Below the pieces are notes generated by a model. That model made no database searches, was not told the origin of the DNA, and saw nothing but the letters and a program-made list of their open reading frames with translations. Shown in pieces: positions 35,152-45,224 of a DNA stretch of 64,000 bases (its first letter is position 1; each line of letters opens with the position of its first letter). This DNA is from Ruegeria atlantica (GTDB lineage Bacteria; Pseudomonadota; Alphaproteobacteria; Rhodobacterales; Rhodobacteraceae). The position numbers and the translations under genes are program-made. The stretch lies in the NCBI RefSeq assembly GCF_013032505.1, contig NZ_WQCG01000004.1:186001-250000 (forward strand). The letters are read 5' to 3'.

Positions 35152-35907
35152 TCAGACGAGGCCCGCCATTACGCCACCATCCACATCCCAGATTGCTCCG
35201 GTGACCCAACCCGCGTCATTGGACAGAAGGTGGGTGACGGTATGCGCCACATCCTCGGGCCGACCGACGCGGCCGATGGGGTGGAAAGCGTCGAAAGCAT
35301 CAGTCAAGGTCGCCTCGATCTGGTCCGGTGCGATGAAGGCCCCATAGATGGGAGTCACCACCACCGCCGGAGAAACGGCGTTCACCCGGATGTTGTGTTC
35401 CGCCAGCTCCATAGCCAAGTGCTGTGTCAGAGAATGAAGCCCGGCTTTGGCCATCGAATAGGCCGAGGACGGTGTTGCGCGTACCGCCTGTTTTGCCCAC
35501 ATAGAGCCTATGTTGACGATATTGCCGCCTCCGTTGGCTTTCATGTTTTCGACCACGGCCTGTGTGATGAAAAAGGTCGCGCGGTTCAGGTCCAGATAGC
35601 TGTCGTAATCCTCGGCCGTGTGTTCCAGGAACGGTTTTGGCGCGAATGTCCCGGCTGAATTAACCAATCCCTGAATGTGACGCGCGTCCGATTTGATCTG
35701 TTTGATCAACCCCTCGACGTCTGCCGTGTCTCGCAGGTTCGCGCGGTATATGTCTGCGTTGTCGCCAAGTTCCGCTTTCGCCGCGTCCAACTTGCCAGCC
35801 GATGACCCGACAAGGGTCACGTGCCCGCCGCTTGCTATGATTTGGCGCGCTGTGGCCAAACCTATTCCACTGGATCCACCGATGATGAGTGTTGTTTTCT
35901 GTGCCAT
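35152..35907 (-). CDS. Short-chain dehydrogenase/reductase (SDR)
   Basis: A 251-residue classical SDR with the cofactor loop GGSSGIGLA (10-18), NSAG (about 88-91) and the catalytic Ser-Tyr-Lys (IGSMW, then [10 protein letters not shown]), ending in the usual [10 protein letters not shown] tail. The Thr-Leu-Val-Gly-Ser at the end of strand 2 lets NADPH fit, but cofactor choice is uncertain. It is divergent from a TetR gene and the shared 99-base space holds two identical-type palindromes, so it is almost surely the target of that repressor. Confidence 0.88.
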   Translation of the reverse strand: MAQKTTLIIGGSSGIGLATARQIIASGGHVTLVGSSAGKLDAAKAELGDNADIYRANLRDTADVEGLIKQIKSDARHIQGLVNSAGTFAPKPFLEHTAEDYDSYLDLNRATFFITQAVVENMKANGGGNIVNIGSMWAKQAVRATPSSAYSMAKAGLHSLTQHLAMELAEHNIRVNAVSPAVVVTPIYGAFIAPDQIEATLTDAFDAFHPIGRVGRPEDVAHTVTHLLSNDAGWVTGAIWDVDGGVMAGLV

Positions 35908-35917
35908 GATTAGATTC

Positions 35918-35933
35918 CCTATCTACTGATAGG
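35918..35933. promoter_or_regulatory. Palindromic operator 1 (TetR/SDR intergenic)
   Basis: CCTATC-TACT-GATAGG is a perfect 6-base inverted repeat around 4 bases, 11 bases before the SDR start. A near-identical copy lies 51 bases away. Confidence 0.7.
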
Positions 35934-35968
35934 TAGATATATTGAGCTTGGAAAATAAAATGCAACCC

Positions 35969-35984
35969 CCTATCTAGTGATAGG
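35969..35984. promoter_or_regulatory. Palindromic operator 2 (TetR/SDR intergenic)
   Basis: CCTATC-TAGT-GATAGG has the same arms as operator 1 and lies 23 bases before the TetR start. Two such sites between divergent genes are typical of autoregulated TetR repressors. Confidence 0.7.
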
Positions 35985-36006
35985 TAATTATTAGATTGAG
36001 GCGTCG

Positions 36007-36570
36007 ATGCCCAAAACGGAAAAACCCCTGTCAGAAACCGCCAATCGCATATTGAATGTGGCCGAGCGAATGGCGCGACAAGGCGGCTATTATGCCTTTA
36101 GTTTTCGCGACATCGCGGCTGAAATCGGCATCAAATCCGCCAGCATTCACTATCATTTTCCAACCAAAGAAGCCTTGGGCGAGGCGCTGGTTACCCGGTA
36201 CACTGATCGGTTTCTGGGGGCACTGGGTCGGTTGGACGAGGCAACGCCGTTGGAATCCCTTGAGCAATATGTGGCAGCGTATCGACAGGCGTTGATTGAA
36301 CAGGATCTGATGTGCCTGTGCGGCATGTTCGGTGCCGAGATCGCCAGATTGCCAGACCCGGTTGCCAGAAGGACGCGTGAGTTTTTCGAACGCAATCTCG
36401 TATGGCTGGAAACTGTCTTCAGGGCCGCCGGTGCCTCAAACCCCGAAGCGCGCGCCGGTGAAACGATCGCCCGATTGGAAGGAGCGATGATCCTTGCGCG
36501 GTCGATGAATGACATGGACCTGTTCCAACGTATTACGGCGGATTTGCCGGCCCAAACACTGCAGGACTGA
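36007..36570 (+). CDS. TetR/AcrR family transcriptional regulator
   Basis: A 187-residue repressor with a TetR helix-turn-helix at about 13-60 (AERMARQGGYYAFSFRDIAAEIGIKSASIHYHFPTKEAL, motif IHYHF) and a ligand-binding C-terminal part containing MCLCGMFGAEIA. It stands opposite the SDR gene with two matching operators between them. The inducer is unknown. The next gene starts 70 bases later on the same strand. Confidence 0.9.
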   Translation: MPKTEKPLSETANRILNVAERMARQGGYYAFSFRDIAAEIGIKSASIHYHFPTKEALGEALVTRYTDRFLGALGRLDEATPLESLEQYVAAYRQALIEQDLMCLCGMFGAEIARLPDPVARRTREFFERNLVWLETVFRAAGASNPEARAGETIARLEGAMILARSMNDMDLFQRITADLPAQTLQD

Positions 36571-36640
36571 CAAACGGACCTTGCGAGGCTCGGCAAGAAC
36601 GATATCTTGCGGCCTGTGCCATAGCAGGAAAGGACAGGTC

Positions 36641-37363
36641 ATGCCGAACCCAACCGCAGCGATGCTTGTGATCGGAGATGAAATCCTGTCGGGACGCACG
36701 CGGGATGCAAATACGAACTACCTTGCGCAAGAGCTGACCAAACAGGGCATTGACCTGAAAGAAGTGCGTATCGTCAGCGATGATCCAACCGCCATCGAAG
36801 AAGCCGCCCAAGCGCTGTCCGACCGCTTTGATCATGTGTTCACCAGTGGCGGCATCGGGCCAACTCATGACGACATCACGGCCGAGTGTATTGCCCGAGC
36901 CTTTGGGGCGACGATCGGCGTGCGGGATGATGCCCGCGCGTTGCTGGAACGGCACTATGAGAATTCGGGGCTGGAACTGAACGCCGCGCGGTTGCGTATG
37001 GCGCGTATTCCGGATGGAGCGACATTGATCGATAATCCCGTTTCGACCGCGCCAGGGTTCACGCTTGGGAATGTGCATGTGATGGCGGGTATCCCCACAA
37101 TCTTTCAGGCCATGGTCGCCAGCGTTCTGCCAAAGCTGACCGGTGGCGATCCCTTGCTGTCGCAAACGCTGCGGATCAACCGAGGTGAAGGTGAAATCGC
37201 CTCGATCCTGTCCACACTGGCCGAAGATTTCCCAGATCTCGCCATCGGCAGCTATCCGTTTCAGGTGAACGGCGTATTCGGCTCTAACGTTGTGGTTCGG
37301 GGTACTAACGGATCACAAATTGATGCGGCGACGACCCGGTTGGCGAAAGAGCTAGAGCTTTGA
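36641..37363 (+). CDS. CinA-type molybdopterin-binding domain protein (nicotinamide-nucleotide amidase-like N-terminal part)
   Basis: A 240-residue protein equal to the N-terminal MoCF/COG1058 domain of CinA, which in related proteins has ADP-ribose pyrophosphatase activity. Motifs are VIGDEILSGRTRDANTNYLAQEL (10-32) and TSGGIGPTHDDITAE (about 68-82). The C-terminal amidase domain of full CinA is absent, as in many alphaproteobacteria. The ATG at 36641 follows GGACAGG; an upstream in-frame start at 36509 would overlap the TetR gene. It overlaps the GNAT gene by 4 bases. Confidence 0.88.
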   Translation: MPNPTAAMLVIGDEILSGRTRDANTNYLAQELTKQGIDLKEVRIVSDDPTAIEEAAQALSDRFDHVFTSGGIGPTHDDITAECIARAFGATIGVRDDARALLERHYENSGLELNAARLRMARIPDGATLIDNPVSTAPGFTLGNVHVMAGIPTIFQAMVASVLPKLTGGDPLLSQTLRINRGEGEIASILSTLAEDFPDLAIGSYPFQVNGVFGSNVVVRGTNGSQIDAATTRLAKELEL

Positions 37364-38079
37364 GCGTTGACTGGGCTGACATCGTCGACGGCACATGGCC
37401 AGCGGCTGGGTATAGTATTTTAGGCCCGTTTCGCCTGCGGCAAGGATTGGGTGGCGGTTCGCGGGTTTCCTCTGCCAATGCGCTGGCACCGGCGACCGAT
37501 GCGGAAATAAATGACGCCGAACAGGCAATGCGCGCGATGGGTCAACGGCCTATTTTCTGCCTTCGTACCGCCGACGCAGGGCTGGATATACAGCTTGCGG
37601 ATCGTGGCTATGAGGTTCTGGATCCGGTCAACATCTATCAATGTCCAGTGGATCACCTGACCGATACACCGATTCCGCGGGTGACCGCTTTTACGATCTG
37701 GAGCCCGCTGGCGATCATGAAGGAGATCTGGGCGCAGGGTGTCATCGGGCCGGAACGGCTGGCCGTCATGGACCGCGCGGAGGGGCCCAAAACGGGTGTA
37801 TTCCTGCGCCGTTCCGATCAACCGGCAGGGACAGGATTTGTCGCCATTCATGATGGTGTGGCAATGGTCCATGCACTGGAAATTCTGCCTGCGCACCGAC
37901 GTCAGGGTCTGGGCCAATGGGCCATGCGCGCTGCGGGGATTTGGGCGCAAAAGAACGGCGCGCATACACTGAGCGTGATCTGCACCAAAGCCAATGACGG
38001 GGCAAATGGTCTCTATCATGCGCTCGGGATGGAGATCACCGGAGAATACCACTACCGTCAGCTTGTCCAAGGAGAATGA
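37360..38079 (+). CDS. GNAT family N-acetyltransferase
   Basis: A 239-residue protein whose C-terminal half carries the acetyl-CoA motif ILPAHRRQGLGQWAMRAAG (about 175-193) and ends with NGLYHALGMEITGEYHYR. The N-terminal half (about 1-120) is a second, degenerate GNAT-like half. The start GTG or TTG-like codon at 37360 lies in the CinA stop (TTTGA); the next gene starts inside its stop. Confidence 0.8.
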   Translation: MSVDWADIVDGTWPAAGYSILGPFRLRQGLGGGSRVSSANALAPATDAEINDAEQAMRAMGQRPIFCLRTADAGLDIQLADRGYEVLDPVNIYQCPVDHLTDTPIPRVTAFTIWSPLAIMKEIWAQGVIGPERLAVMDRAEGPKTGVFLRRSDQPAGTGFVAIHDGVAMVHALEILPAHRRQGLGQWAMRAAGIWAQKNGAHTLSVICTKANDGANGLYHALGMEITGEYHYRQLVQGE

Positions 38080-38657
38080 CCGCCGTGACCAACCAAACCT
38101 TGCCCACCGCGCTGGACCTGCCGATTGTGGACCCGCTGCCGCCTGAAACGCAGAAATATTTTGATATCTGTGTCGAAAAGCTGGGTTTTGTGCCCAATGT
38201 GCTGAAGGCATACGCATTCGATATCGACAAGCTGAATGCGTTTACGGCGAACTACAACGATCTGATGCTTGGCGACAGCGGATTGTCCAAACTGGAACGC
38301 GAAATGATCGCGGTGGTCGTATCCGCGATCAACAAGTGCTTTTACTGTTTGGTGGCCCACGGGGCAGCTGTCCGGCAAATGTCGGGCAACCCACAACTGG
38401 GTGAGATGCTGGTGATGAATTACCGCGTGGCACCGCTGGATGAACGCCAACGCGCCATGTTGGATTTTGCCGCCAAAATGACCACTGCCAGCACCGAGAT
38501 TGAAGAGCCTGATCGCCAACGTCTGCGGGATGTTGGGTTCAGTGACCGGGACATTTGGGATATCGCCAATGTGACCGGATTTTTCAACATGTCGAACCGG
38601 GTGGCCAGCGCAACGGCGATGGCTCCGAACGACGAATACCATGCGCAGGCCCGATGA
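38076..38657 (+). CDS. AhpD-like (carboxymuconolactone decarboxylase family) peroxidase-related protein
   Basis: A 193-residue protein of the uncharacterised peroxidase-related enzyme group. The AhpD-type redox site is NKCFYCLVAHGAAVR (about 86-100) with CxxC and the nearby His. In family members the cysteine pair reduces peroxides or accepts electrons from lipoamide partners. ATGA overlaps on both sides place it in the middle of a four-gene chain. No alkyl hydroperoxide reductase ahpC sits next to it. Confidence 0.9.
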   Translation: MTAVTNQTLPTALDLPIVDPLPPETQKYFDICVEKLGFVPNVLKAYAFDIDKLNAFTANYNDLMLGDSGLSKLEREMIAVVVSAINKCFYCLVAHGAAVRQMSGNPQLGEMLVMNYRVAPLDERQRAMLDFAAKMTTASTEIEEPDRQRLRDVGFSDRDIWDIANVTGFFNMSNRVASATAMAPNDEYHAQAR

Positions 38658-39556
38658 TCCGAACCGCTGCCCTATTCCTGATGATCATGGCCGGCCAGGG
38701 TCTTGCGCAGAACCTGACAATGCCTTCCGGCGCGCGTCTTGTCAGCGAGCGTACCAGTGAACTTGACAGCTATGAGCTGCCAATCGGGCCCTTTGCGGAT
38801 GGGGCGGTACCGGCGCGAGAAGTCGAAGGAAAAGTCGAGCGGTTTACCTGGCGGTTGCAATCCGGCTCCAGCACGACGCTGCAATTGCTGGCCCCGTTGC
38901 GTGACCAGATCGCTGCGCAAGGGTACGAGGTATTGCTTGAGTGCCAGGCCAAAACGTGTGGTGGATTCGACTTCCGCTTTGGCACCGAAGTTGTGCCCAC
39001 ACCAGACATGTACGTGGCTATTCAGGACTATCGTTTTTTGTCTGCCATCCGAGGGGGAAATGTGGTCAGCCTGCTGGTCAGTCGAAATCCGCCTGACGGG
39101 TATGTGCAGATGATCCGGGTCACCCCGGTGGGTGCAGAGGCGTCACCACCGCTTGTGATCGACGAACCGGTCACGTCGCCCGGCGATTTGTTAGCCAGTC
39201 TGGAACAAAACGGGCATACAATATTGGAAGACCTGCATTTCCGCACCGGAGAGATGACGTTAGGCGAGGGGCCTTTTTCCTCGCTTGAATTGGTAGCGGA
39301 GTTTCTGGCCAAAAACCCAAGTACCCGGCTGGCACTTGTGGGCCACACGGATGACACCGGTGCGCTGGATGCCAACATCTCGGTCAGTACCGGCAGGGCT
39401 CAGGCTGTACGCGCCCGATTGATCGAGGCGCATGGCGTCGCGGCAGACCGGGTCGAGGCGCGCGGAATCGGCTATCTTGCCCCGCTCACCTCGAATGCCA
39501 CGCCGGAAGGCCGGGATCTGAATCGCCGGGTTGAGGCGGTTTTGCTGGTCAACTAA
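38654..39556 (+). CDS. OmpA-family outer-membrane/periplasmic protein
   Basis: A 300-residue exported protein with a signal peptide (about 1-20, MIRTAALFLMIMAGQGLAQ) and a C-terminal OmpA peptidoglycan-binding domain (about 185-300) with LALVGHTDDTGALDANISVSTGRAQAV and RVEARGIGYLAPLTSN. The middle has two cysteines (LECQAKTCGG, about 95-104). It anchors to peptidoglycan from the periplasm or outer membrane. The ATG at 38654 overlaps the stop of the AhpD-like gene; the open frame extends further upstream only by chance. Confidence 0.87.
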   Translation: MIRTAALFLMIMAGQGLAQNLTMPSGARLVSERTSELDSYELPIGPFADGAVPAREVEGKVERFTWRLQSGSSTTLQLLAPLRDQIAAQGYEVLLECQAKTCGGFDFRFGTEVVPTPDMYVAIQDYRFLSAIRGGNVVSLLVSRNPPDGYVQMIRVTPVGAEASPPLVIDEPVTSPGDLLASLEQNGHTILEDLHFRTGEMTLGEGPFSSLELVAEFLAKNPSTRLALVGHTDDTGALDANISVSTGRAQAVRARLIEAHGVAADRVEARGIGYLAPLTSNATPEGRDLNRRVEAVLLVN

Positions 39557-39587
39557 ACCCTGCAGTCCCGTTCACATCATGGCCGAT

Positions 39588-39617
39588 AAAAAAAGGCCCA
39601 CGCAGCAGGCGCGGGCC
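39588..39617 (-). terminator. Terminator of the lysR gene (minus strand)
   Basis: On the minus strand GGCCC-GCGC ... GCGT-GGGCC forms a stem (39595-39617) followed by seven T (39588-39594 read in reverse). It lies 23 bases after the LysR stop. The same stem could end the rightward OmpA-like operon less efficiently. Confidence 0.75.
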
Positions 39618-39639
39618 GTACAGTTTCACCGAGGTTAAT

Positions 39640-40545
39640 TCACCAGTCCATCGGGCCTTTTTCGTGAAAGGCATCGACGAGAAAATCTATGAATGCCCGC
39701 ACCTTGGGCTGAGTAAAGCGTCCGGGCGGGTAAACGGCGTAGACGCCCTGAACCTCGTCCGGAAGCGACGGCATAGCGTCCAGTACAGCACCGGACTTCA
39801 GCGCATCTGCGTACAGGTAGCTGGGCAGATAAGCGATCCCCAGCCCGGAAATGGCCGCATTCAACAGGGATTGACCGTCATTAACGCTCAGCCACCCCGC
39901 GGTGCGTACCTGTCGTTTTTCGCCTGAAGGTGCGGTCAGTTTCCAGACGTTGCCTGAAGACTGGCTGGAGTAGTGCAGCAGCTTGTGTTCGTTCAGGTCG
40001 TCAATTTTCTGTGGTCGGCCGAATTTCTCGACATAGCTAGGTGCCGCGACCATCCGCTTGACGGTTTCAGTCAACTTGCGCGCGCGCAGGGTGCTGTCTT
40101 CCAGCTCACCAATCCGTACGGCCACATCGAAGCCTTCGGAAATCAGCTCGACGTAACGGTTGTTCAAAACCATGTTCACGGTGATATCAGGATAGGCCGC
40201 CAGAAAGTCTGACAAAACCGGAGACAGGTGATTGACGCCGAAATCTGTCGCAACGCTGATCCGAAGCAGACCCGAGGGGGCGGATTGCATCGAGGTCACA
40301 AGCGCATCGGCTTCGCCCGCGTCATTCAAAACACGCCGCGCGCGATCATAATATGCCAGGCCAATCTCGGTTGGCGACACACGCCGGGTCGTGCGGTTCA
40401 GCAGCCTTGCGCCCAAACGGGCCTCGAGGCTGGAAACATGCTTTGACACGGCCGATTTGGAGATGCCCATTTTCTTGGCCGCGTCGGTGAAGCCACCCTG
40501 GTCCACCACGTTGGCAAAGGCTTCCATTTCGGTCAGTCGGTCCAT
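39640..40545 (-). CDS. LysR-family transcriptional regulator
   Basis: A 301-residue regulator with an N-terminal winged helix-turn-helix (MDRLTEMEAFANVVDQGGFTDAAKKMGISKSAVSKHVSSLEARLGARLLNRTTRRVSPTE over residues 1-60, seen as separate conserved blocks) and a substrate-binding-protein-like inducer domain (about 90-300). It belongs to the DsdC/CrgA-like group with AKKMGISKSAVSKHVSSLE. The ATG at 40545 is preferred; the frame upstream lacks a ribosome site. An inverted repeat lies about 110 bases upstream. Target genes are not evident. Confidence 0.88.
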   Translation of the reverse strand: MDRLTEMEAFANVVDQGGFTDAAKKMGISKSAVSKHVSSLEARLGARLLNRTTRRVSPTEIGLAYYDRARRVLNDAGEADALVTSMQSAPSGLLRISVATDFGVNHLSPVLSDFLAAYPDITVNMVLNNRYVELISEGFDVAVRIGELEDSTLRARKLTETVKRMVAAPSYVEKFGRPQKIDDLNEHKLLHYSSQSSGNVWKLTAPSGEKRQVRTAGWLSVNDGQSLLNAAISGLGIAYLPSYLYADALKSGAVLDAMPSLPDEVQGVYAVYPPGRFTQPKVRAFIDFLVDAFHEKGPMDW

Positions 40546-40652
40546 TCTCGTTCCCCAGGTCTTAGTGCTTTGAGCCAACCTGACGTCCAATCTGGGCGGA
40601 AACAGGGCATACATTGGATAATATCAGGGTTTCAATTCGGATCGTTTGCATA

Positions 40653-40680
40653 TGGGAAACGCGGAAACGATGGTTTCCCA
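40653..40680. promoter_or_regulatory. Inverted repeat between lysR and DUF4399 gene
   Basis: TGGGAAAC (40653-40660) and GTTTCCCA (40673-40680) are perfect complements 12 bases apart, midway between the divergent genes. This is a likely operator for the LysR protein or another regulator. Confidence 0.5.
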
Positions 40681-40773
40681 GATGGCCACAAAGCCTGTAA
40701 GCCAAGGGTTTTGGGTGATTTCAGCCGGATATGCTAGGATGACAATGGCAAATTTGTGACCACGGAGGAGATC

Positions 40774-41214
40774 ATGAAAGCCATTTATACCATCGCAGCC
40801 ATATGTCTGTCCGCGACCCTTGCATGGGCTGGTGGCGAAACACCCTCGAACCCGGATGCTCGGGTTTATTTTGTAAACCTGTCGGACGGCGACACGGTGT
40901 CATCGCCAGTGACCGTGGTCTTTGGGTTGAGCGGAATGGGGGTAGCCCCGGCCGGCACCGAAGCGGAAAACACAGGTCACCACCATTTGCTGATCGATCG
41001 CCCGCCGATTGGTGAGGGCGAGGACGGTGTGGATGAATTGGCCTATGGTCTTCCAGCGGATGACAATCATCTACATTTCGGCGGCGGACAGACCGAGACG
41101 ACCGTGGAACTGTCCCCGGGTACGCACACACTGCAACTGGTGCTGGGGGACGCGGGCCACGTGCCGCACTCGCCCCCAATTGTGTCTCAGGTGATCACCA
41201 TAAATGTAGAGTAG
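40774..41214 (+). CDS. Secreted DUF4399 protein
   Basis: A 146-residue exported protein: signal peptide MKAIYTIAAICLSATLAWA, then a DUF4399 domain with RVYFVNLSDGDTVSSPVTVVFGLSGMGVAPAG and the histidine-rich TGHHHLLID, plus DDNHLHFGGGQTE. The histidines could bind a metal, but no function is known for the family. GGAGGAG lies 3-9 bases before the ATG at 40774. It is divergent from lysR and converges toward a two-gene cassette. Confidence 0.85.
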   Translation: MKAIYTIAAICLSATLAWAGGETPSNPDARVYFVNLSDGDTVSSPVTVVFGLSGMGVAPAGTEAENTGHHHLLIDRPPIGEGEDGVDELAYGLPADDNHLHFGGGQTETTVELSPGTHTLQLVLGDAGHVPHSPPIVSQVITINVE

Positions 41215-41240
41215 TCTGCGTGCCCTCAACGCAGAGGCGT

Positions 41241-41618
41241 TTAAGCGGCGATGGGCAACAGGAAAATGCTGCGCGCCAGCGCCGAATCCAGCCGTTTTGG
41301 TGAATACCATTGATCGAGAACAGTCTTGGACATCAAATCGGGGTTGTTCCCAGCGAATTCCTCGAATGAATTGGTTTGAGAACTGGCAAGACGCTCTGCG
41401 ATCAAGCTCATGAATGCGTATGTGATCGTCAGATTGAACTTGTCCGGGGCACCGGCCTTTGCTGCAAGCGTTCGGATCCCCTTGGCGTAGATCGCCGCGG
41501 CATCGATGAAATCATACTTGCGCAGCAGATCGTATGCGACCTGTACATGTTCGGCATGTCCGAAGGTCGTGTTGTCGATGGCGTGTTTCTCAAATGCGTT
41601 GGTGATATCGGCGCTCAT
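41241..41618 (-). CDS. Hypothetical 125-residue protein of a two-gene cassette
   Basis: A predicted all-helical soluble protein of 125 residues, rich in alternating charged and hydrophobic positions, with the segment TTFGHAEHVQVAYDLLRKY (about 17-35) and EEFAGNNPDLMSK near residue 90. It has the HxxH-like FGHAEHV pattern of small uncharacterised proteins but no named family I can confirm. Its start lies inside the stop of the upstream DNA-binding-like gene (ATGA overlap), so the two are co-translated. Confidence 0.65.
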   Translation of the reverse strand: MSADITNAFEKHAIDNTTFGHAEHVQVAYDLLRKYDFIDAAAIYAKGIRTLAAKAGAPDKFNLTITYAFMSLIAERLASSQTNSFEEFAGNNPDLMSKTVLDQWYSPKRLDSALARSIFLLPIAA

Positions 41619-41866
41619 TCCCCGTCCTCCTTGAAACGGTGGCTATCCTCGGCTGTCCAGTCGAGGTCGTAGACATTTTTGAGTTGCTTAATCTTCTCCA
41701 GCGTTTCCTCGGAAAACGCCGGCTTGTTTTCAAAACTGTGCAAGGCGATGCCTTCGATTAGATCGCCAAGGGTCATATCCAACGACTCTGCCAGTCCTTT
41801 GAGGACTTTCAGCAGGCGCTTTTCGATTCGAATTCCCGTCTGGGTGCGTTCTATTTTCTGACTCAT
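41615..41866 (-). CDS. Small ribbon-helix-helix-like protein
   Basis: An 83-residue protein whose N-terminal part MSQKIERTQTGIRIEKRLLKVLKGLAESLDMTLGDLIE (in short blocks, residues 1-38) reads as a beta strand followed by two helices, the ribbon-helix-helix layout of Arc/CopG-type DNA-binding proteins. The start is taken at ATG 41866; an ATG at 41875 lies within a 12-bp palindrome. Neither has a ribosome site, so the mRNA may be leaderless. It overlaps the 125-residue gene. Context suggests an autoregulator. I see no toxin-fold evidence in the partner. Confidence 0.6.
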   Translation of the reverse strand: MSQKIERTQTGIRIEKRLLKVLKGLAESLDMTLGDLIEGIALHSFENKPAFSEETLEKIKQLKNVYDLDWTAEDSHRFKEDGE

Positions 41867-41869
41867 AGC

Positions 41870-41881
41870 GTACATATGTAC
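41870..41881. promoter_or_regulatory. Perfect palindrome at the start of the ribbon-helix-helix-like gene
   Basis: GTACATATGTAC is a perfect 12-bp palindrome ending 4 bases before the likely start codon. This is the place expected for an autoregulatory operator overlapping the promoter or start. Confidence 0.5.
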
Positions 41882-41908
41882 ATTAGTAACAAGAGAGTCA
41901 AGCGGCAC

Positions 41909-41936
41909 AAAAAAAGCCGCCTCTTTCGAGACGGCT
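41909..41936 (-). terminator. Terminator of fadH (minus strand)
   Basis: On the minus strand AGCCG-T-CTC pairs with GAG-G-CGGCT across a 4-base loop and is followed by seven T. It lies 27 bases after the fadH stop. Confidence 0.8.
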
Positions 41937-41962
41937 TCCTTCAGTTCAATTGAGGTGTTGCT

Positions 41963-44056
<2,094 letters not shown>

Positions 44057-44128
44057 CTAACGTCACACCCTTTGCCTCGGCTCTGCTGGTTGCTACAGAC
44101 ACTGCAAAGCTTGTTTACGAGGCCGTGT

Positions 44129-44614
44129 ATGACCCCAGAAGAGATCGCAAAACTGCCTTATCGCCCCTGCGTGGGACTTATGCTGATGAATGCCGAGGGC
44201 AAGATCTTTGTCGGCCAACGAAATGACCGCCACAAAGAAGCGTGGCAGATGCCGCAGGGCGGGGTGGACAAGGGCGAAGACCCTTGGGACGCAGCCCTGC
44301 GTGAGTTATGGGAGGAAACCGGCGTGACCTCGGATCTCGTTGAGATCGTGGCCGAGACGGACGGCTGGCTGCCTTATGATTTGCCCCACGACATCGTGCC
44401 CAAAATCTGGAAGGGCCGCTATCGCGGGCAGGAACAGAAATGGTTCATGCTGCGGTTCACCGGCCGCGACGATCAGATCGACATCCAGACCGATCACCCG
44501 GAGTTCACCCGGTGGAAATGGCAGGAGCCGGGCAAGCTGATCGAAGAGATCGTGCCATTCAAACGCGATGTGTATCAGCAGGTGGTTGCCGCATTTGCCG
44601 ATCACCTGTCATAA
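44129..44614 (+). CDS. rppH: RNA pyrophosphohydrolase
   Basis: A 161-residue Nudix hydrolase that removes pyrophosphate from mRNA 5' ends and so starts decay. The Nudix box [22 protein letters not shown] (about 42-63, given here as its known pattern GX5EX7REUXEEXGU) is intact. [11 protein letters not shown] and WQMPQGG are typical of RppH. The chosen ATG at 44129 gives the usual length; the frame is open upstream to 44072. It lies 6 bases before sigZ. Confidence 0.93.
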   Translation: MTPEEIAKLPYRPCVGLMLMNAEGKIFVGQRNDRHKEAWQMPQGGVDKGEDPWDAALRELWEETGVTSDLVEIVAETDGWLPYDLPHDIVPKIWKGRYRGQEQKWFMLRFTGRDDQIDIQTDHPEFTRWKWQEPGKLIEEIVPFKRDVYQQVVAAFADHLS

Positions 44615-44620
44615 AGCGGC

Positions 44621-45160
44621 ATGCAGATTGAAGACATCTGGCCCAAGTACCGCGCACGCCTGAAGGCGTTTCTGCATTCGCGTGTGTCCAACACCGCGGA
44701 TGTGGAAGACCTGTTGCAAGAGATCTCGGTCAAGGTTTTCACTGGTCTGCCCAACCTGAAAGACCCTGCCAAACTGCAGCCGTGGTTGTTTCAAACGGCC
44801 GACCGCACGATCATCGACCACTACCGAAAATCAGGCCGTACCGAGGCGCACCCGGATGATCTTTGGTATCACCGGGATGATCCGGAAACGCGCCAGGATC
44901 TTGAAGGATGCGTCGAACCTTTCATTCGCGGATTGCCGCAGGAAACCGCGGACATGCTGATGGCGATCGACATCAATGGTATGTCCCAACAGGATTATGC
45001 AAAGGCGCAAGGACTGGCGTATTCAACGCTCAAGTCCCGGGTTCAAAAGGGCCGGGCAGAGCTGCGAAAAGCGTTCGATGATTGCTGCAACATCTCGATG
45101 GATGTGCGGGGCAATATCTCGGAGGTTCAGGAAAAACCGAAATCCTGCAAAAAATGTTGA
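44621..45160 (+). CDS. sigZ: SigZ-type ECF RNA polymerase sigma factor
   Basis: A 179-residue ECF sigma factor. Region 2 (about 5-75) has DVEDLLQEISVKVF and LQPWLFQTADRTIIDHYR. Region 4 (about 100-150) has LPQETADMLMAIDINGMSQQDYAKAQGLAYSTLKSRVQKGRAELRKAF. A C-terminal tail follows with CCNISMDVRGNISEV and a final CKKC, the Cys-rich extension of the SigZ family. No anti-sigma factor gene is adjacent, so the cysteines may sense thiol, redox or metal state directly. It starts 6 bases after rppH and heads a set with a GST-like protein, a radical SAM enzyme and a DUF547 lipoprotein. Confidence 0.85.
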   Translation: MQIEDIWPKYRARLKAFLHSRVSNTADVEDLLQEISVKVFTGLPNLKDPAKLQPWLFQTADRTIIDHYRKSGRTEAHPDDLWYHRDDPETRQDLEGCVEPFIRGLPQETADMLMAIDINGMSQQDYAKAQGLAYSTLKSRVQKGRAELRKAFDDCCNISMDVRGNISEVQEKPKSCKKC

Positions 45161-45224
45161 TCTGATCGTCGTCTTTTTGGCGCGGGCTTCGTCTGACAGA
45201 TGAAACCAGCAAAAGGAAAGACCA

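Noticed and set aside
41241..41866. Classical toxin-antitoxin pair
   Set aside because: The first gene looks like an antitoxin-type DNA-binding protein, but the second shows no RelE, PIN, HipA or MazF features, so the label is not supported.
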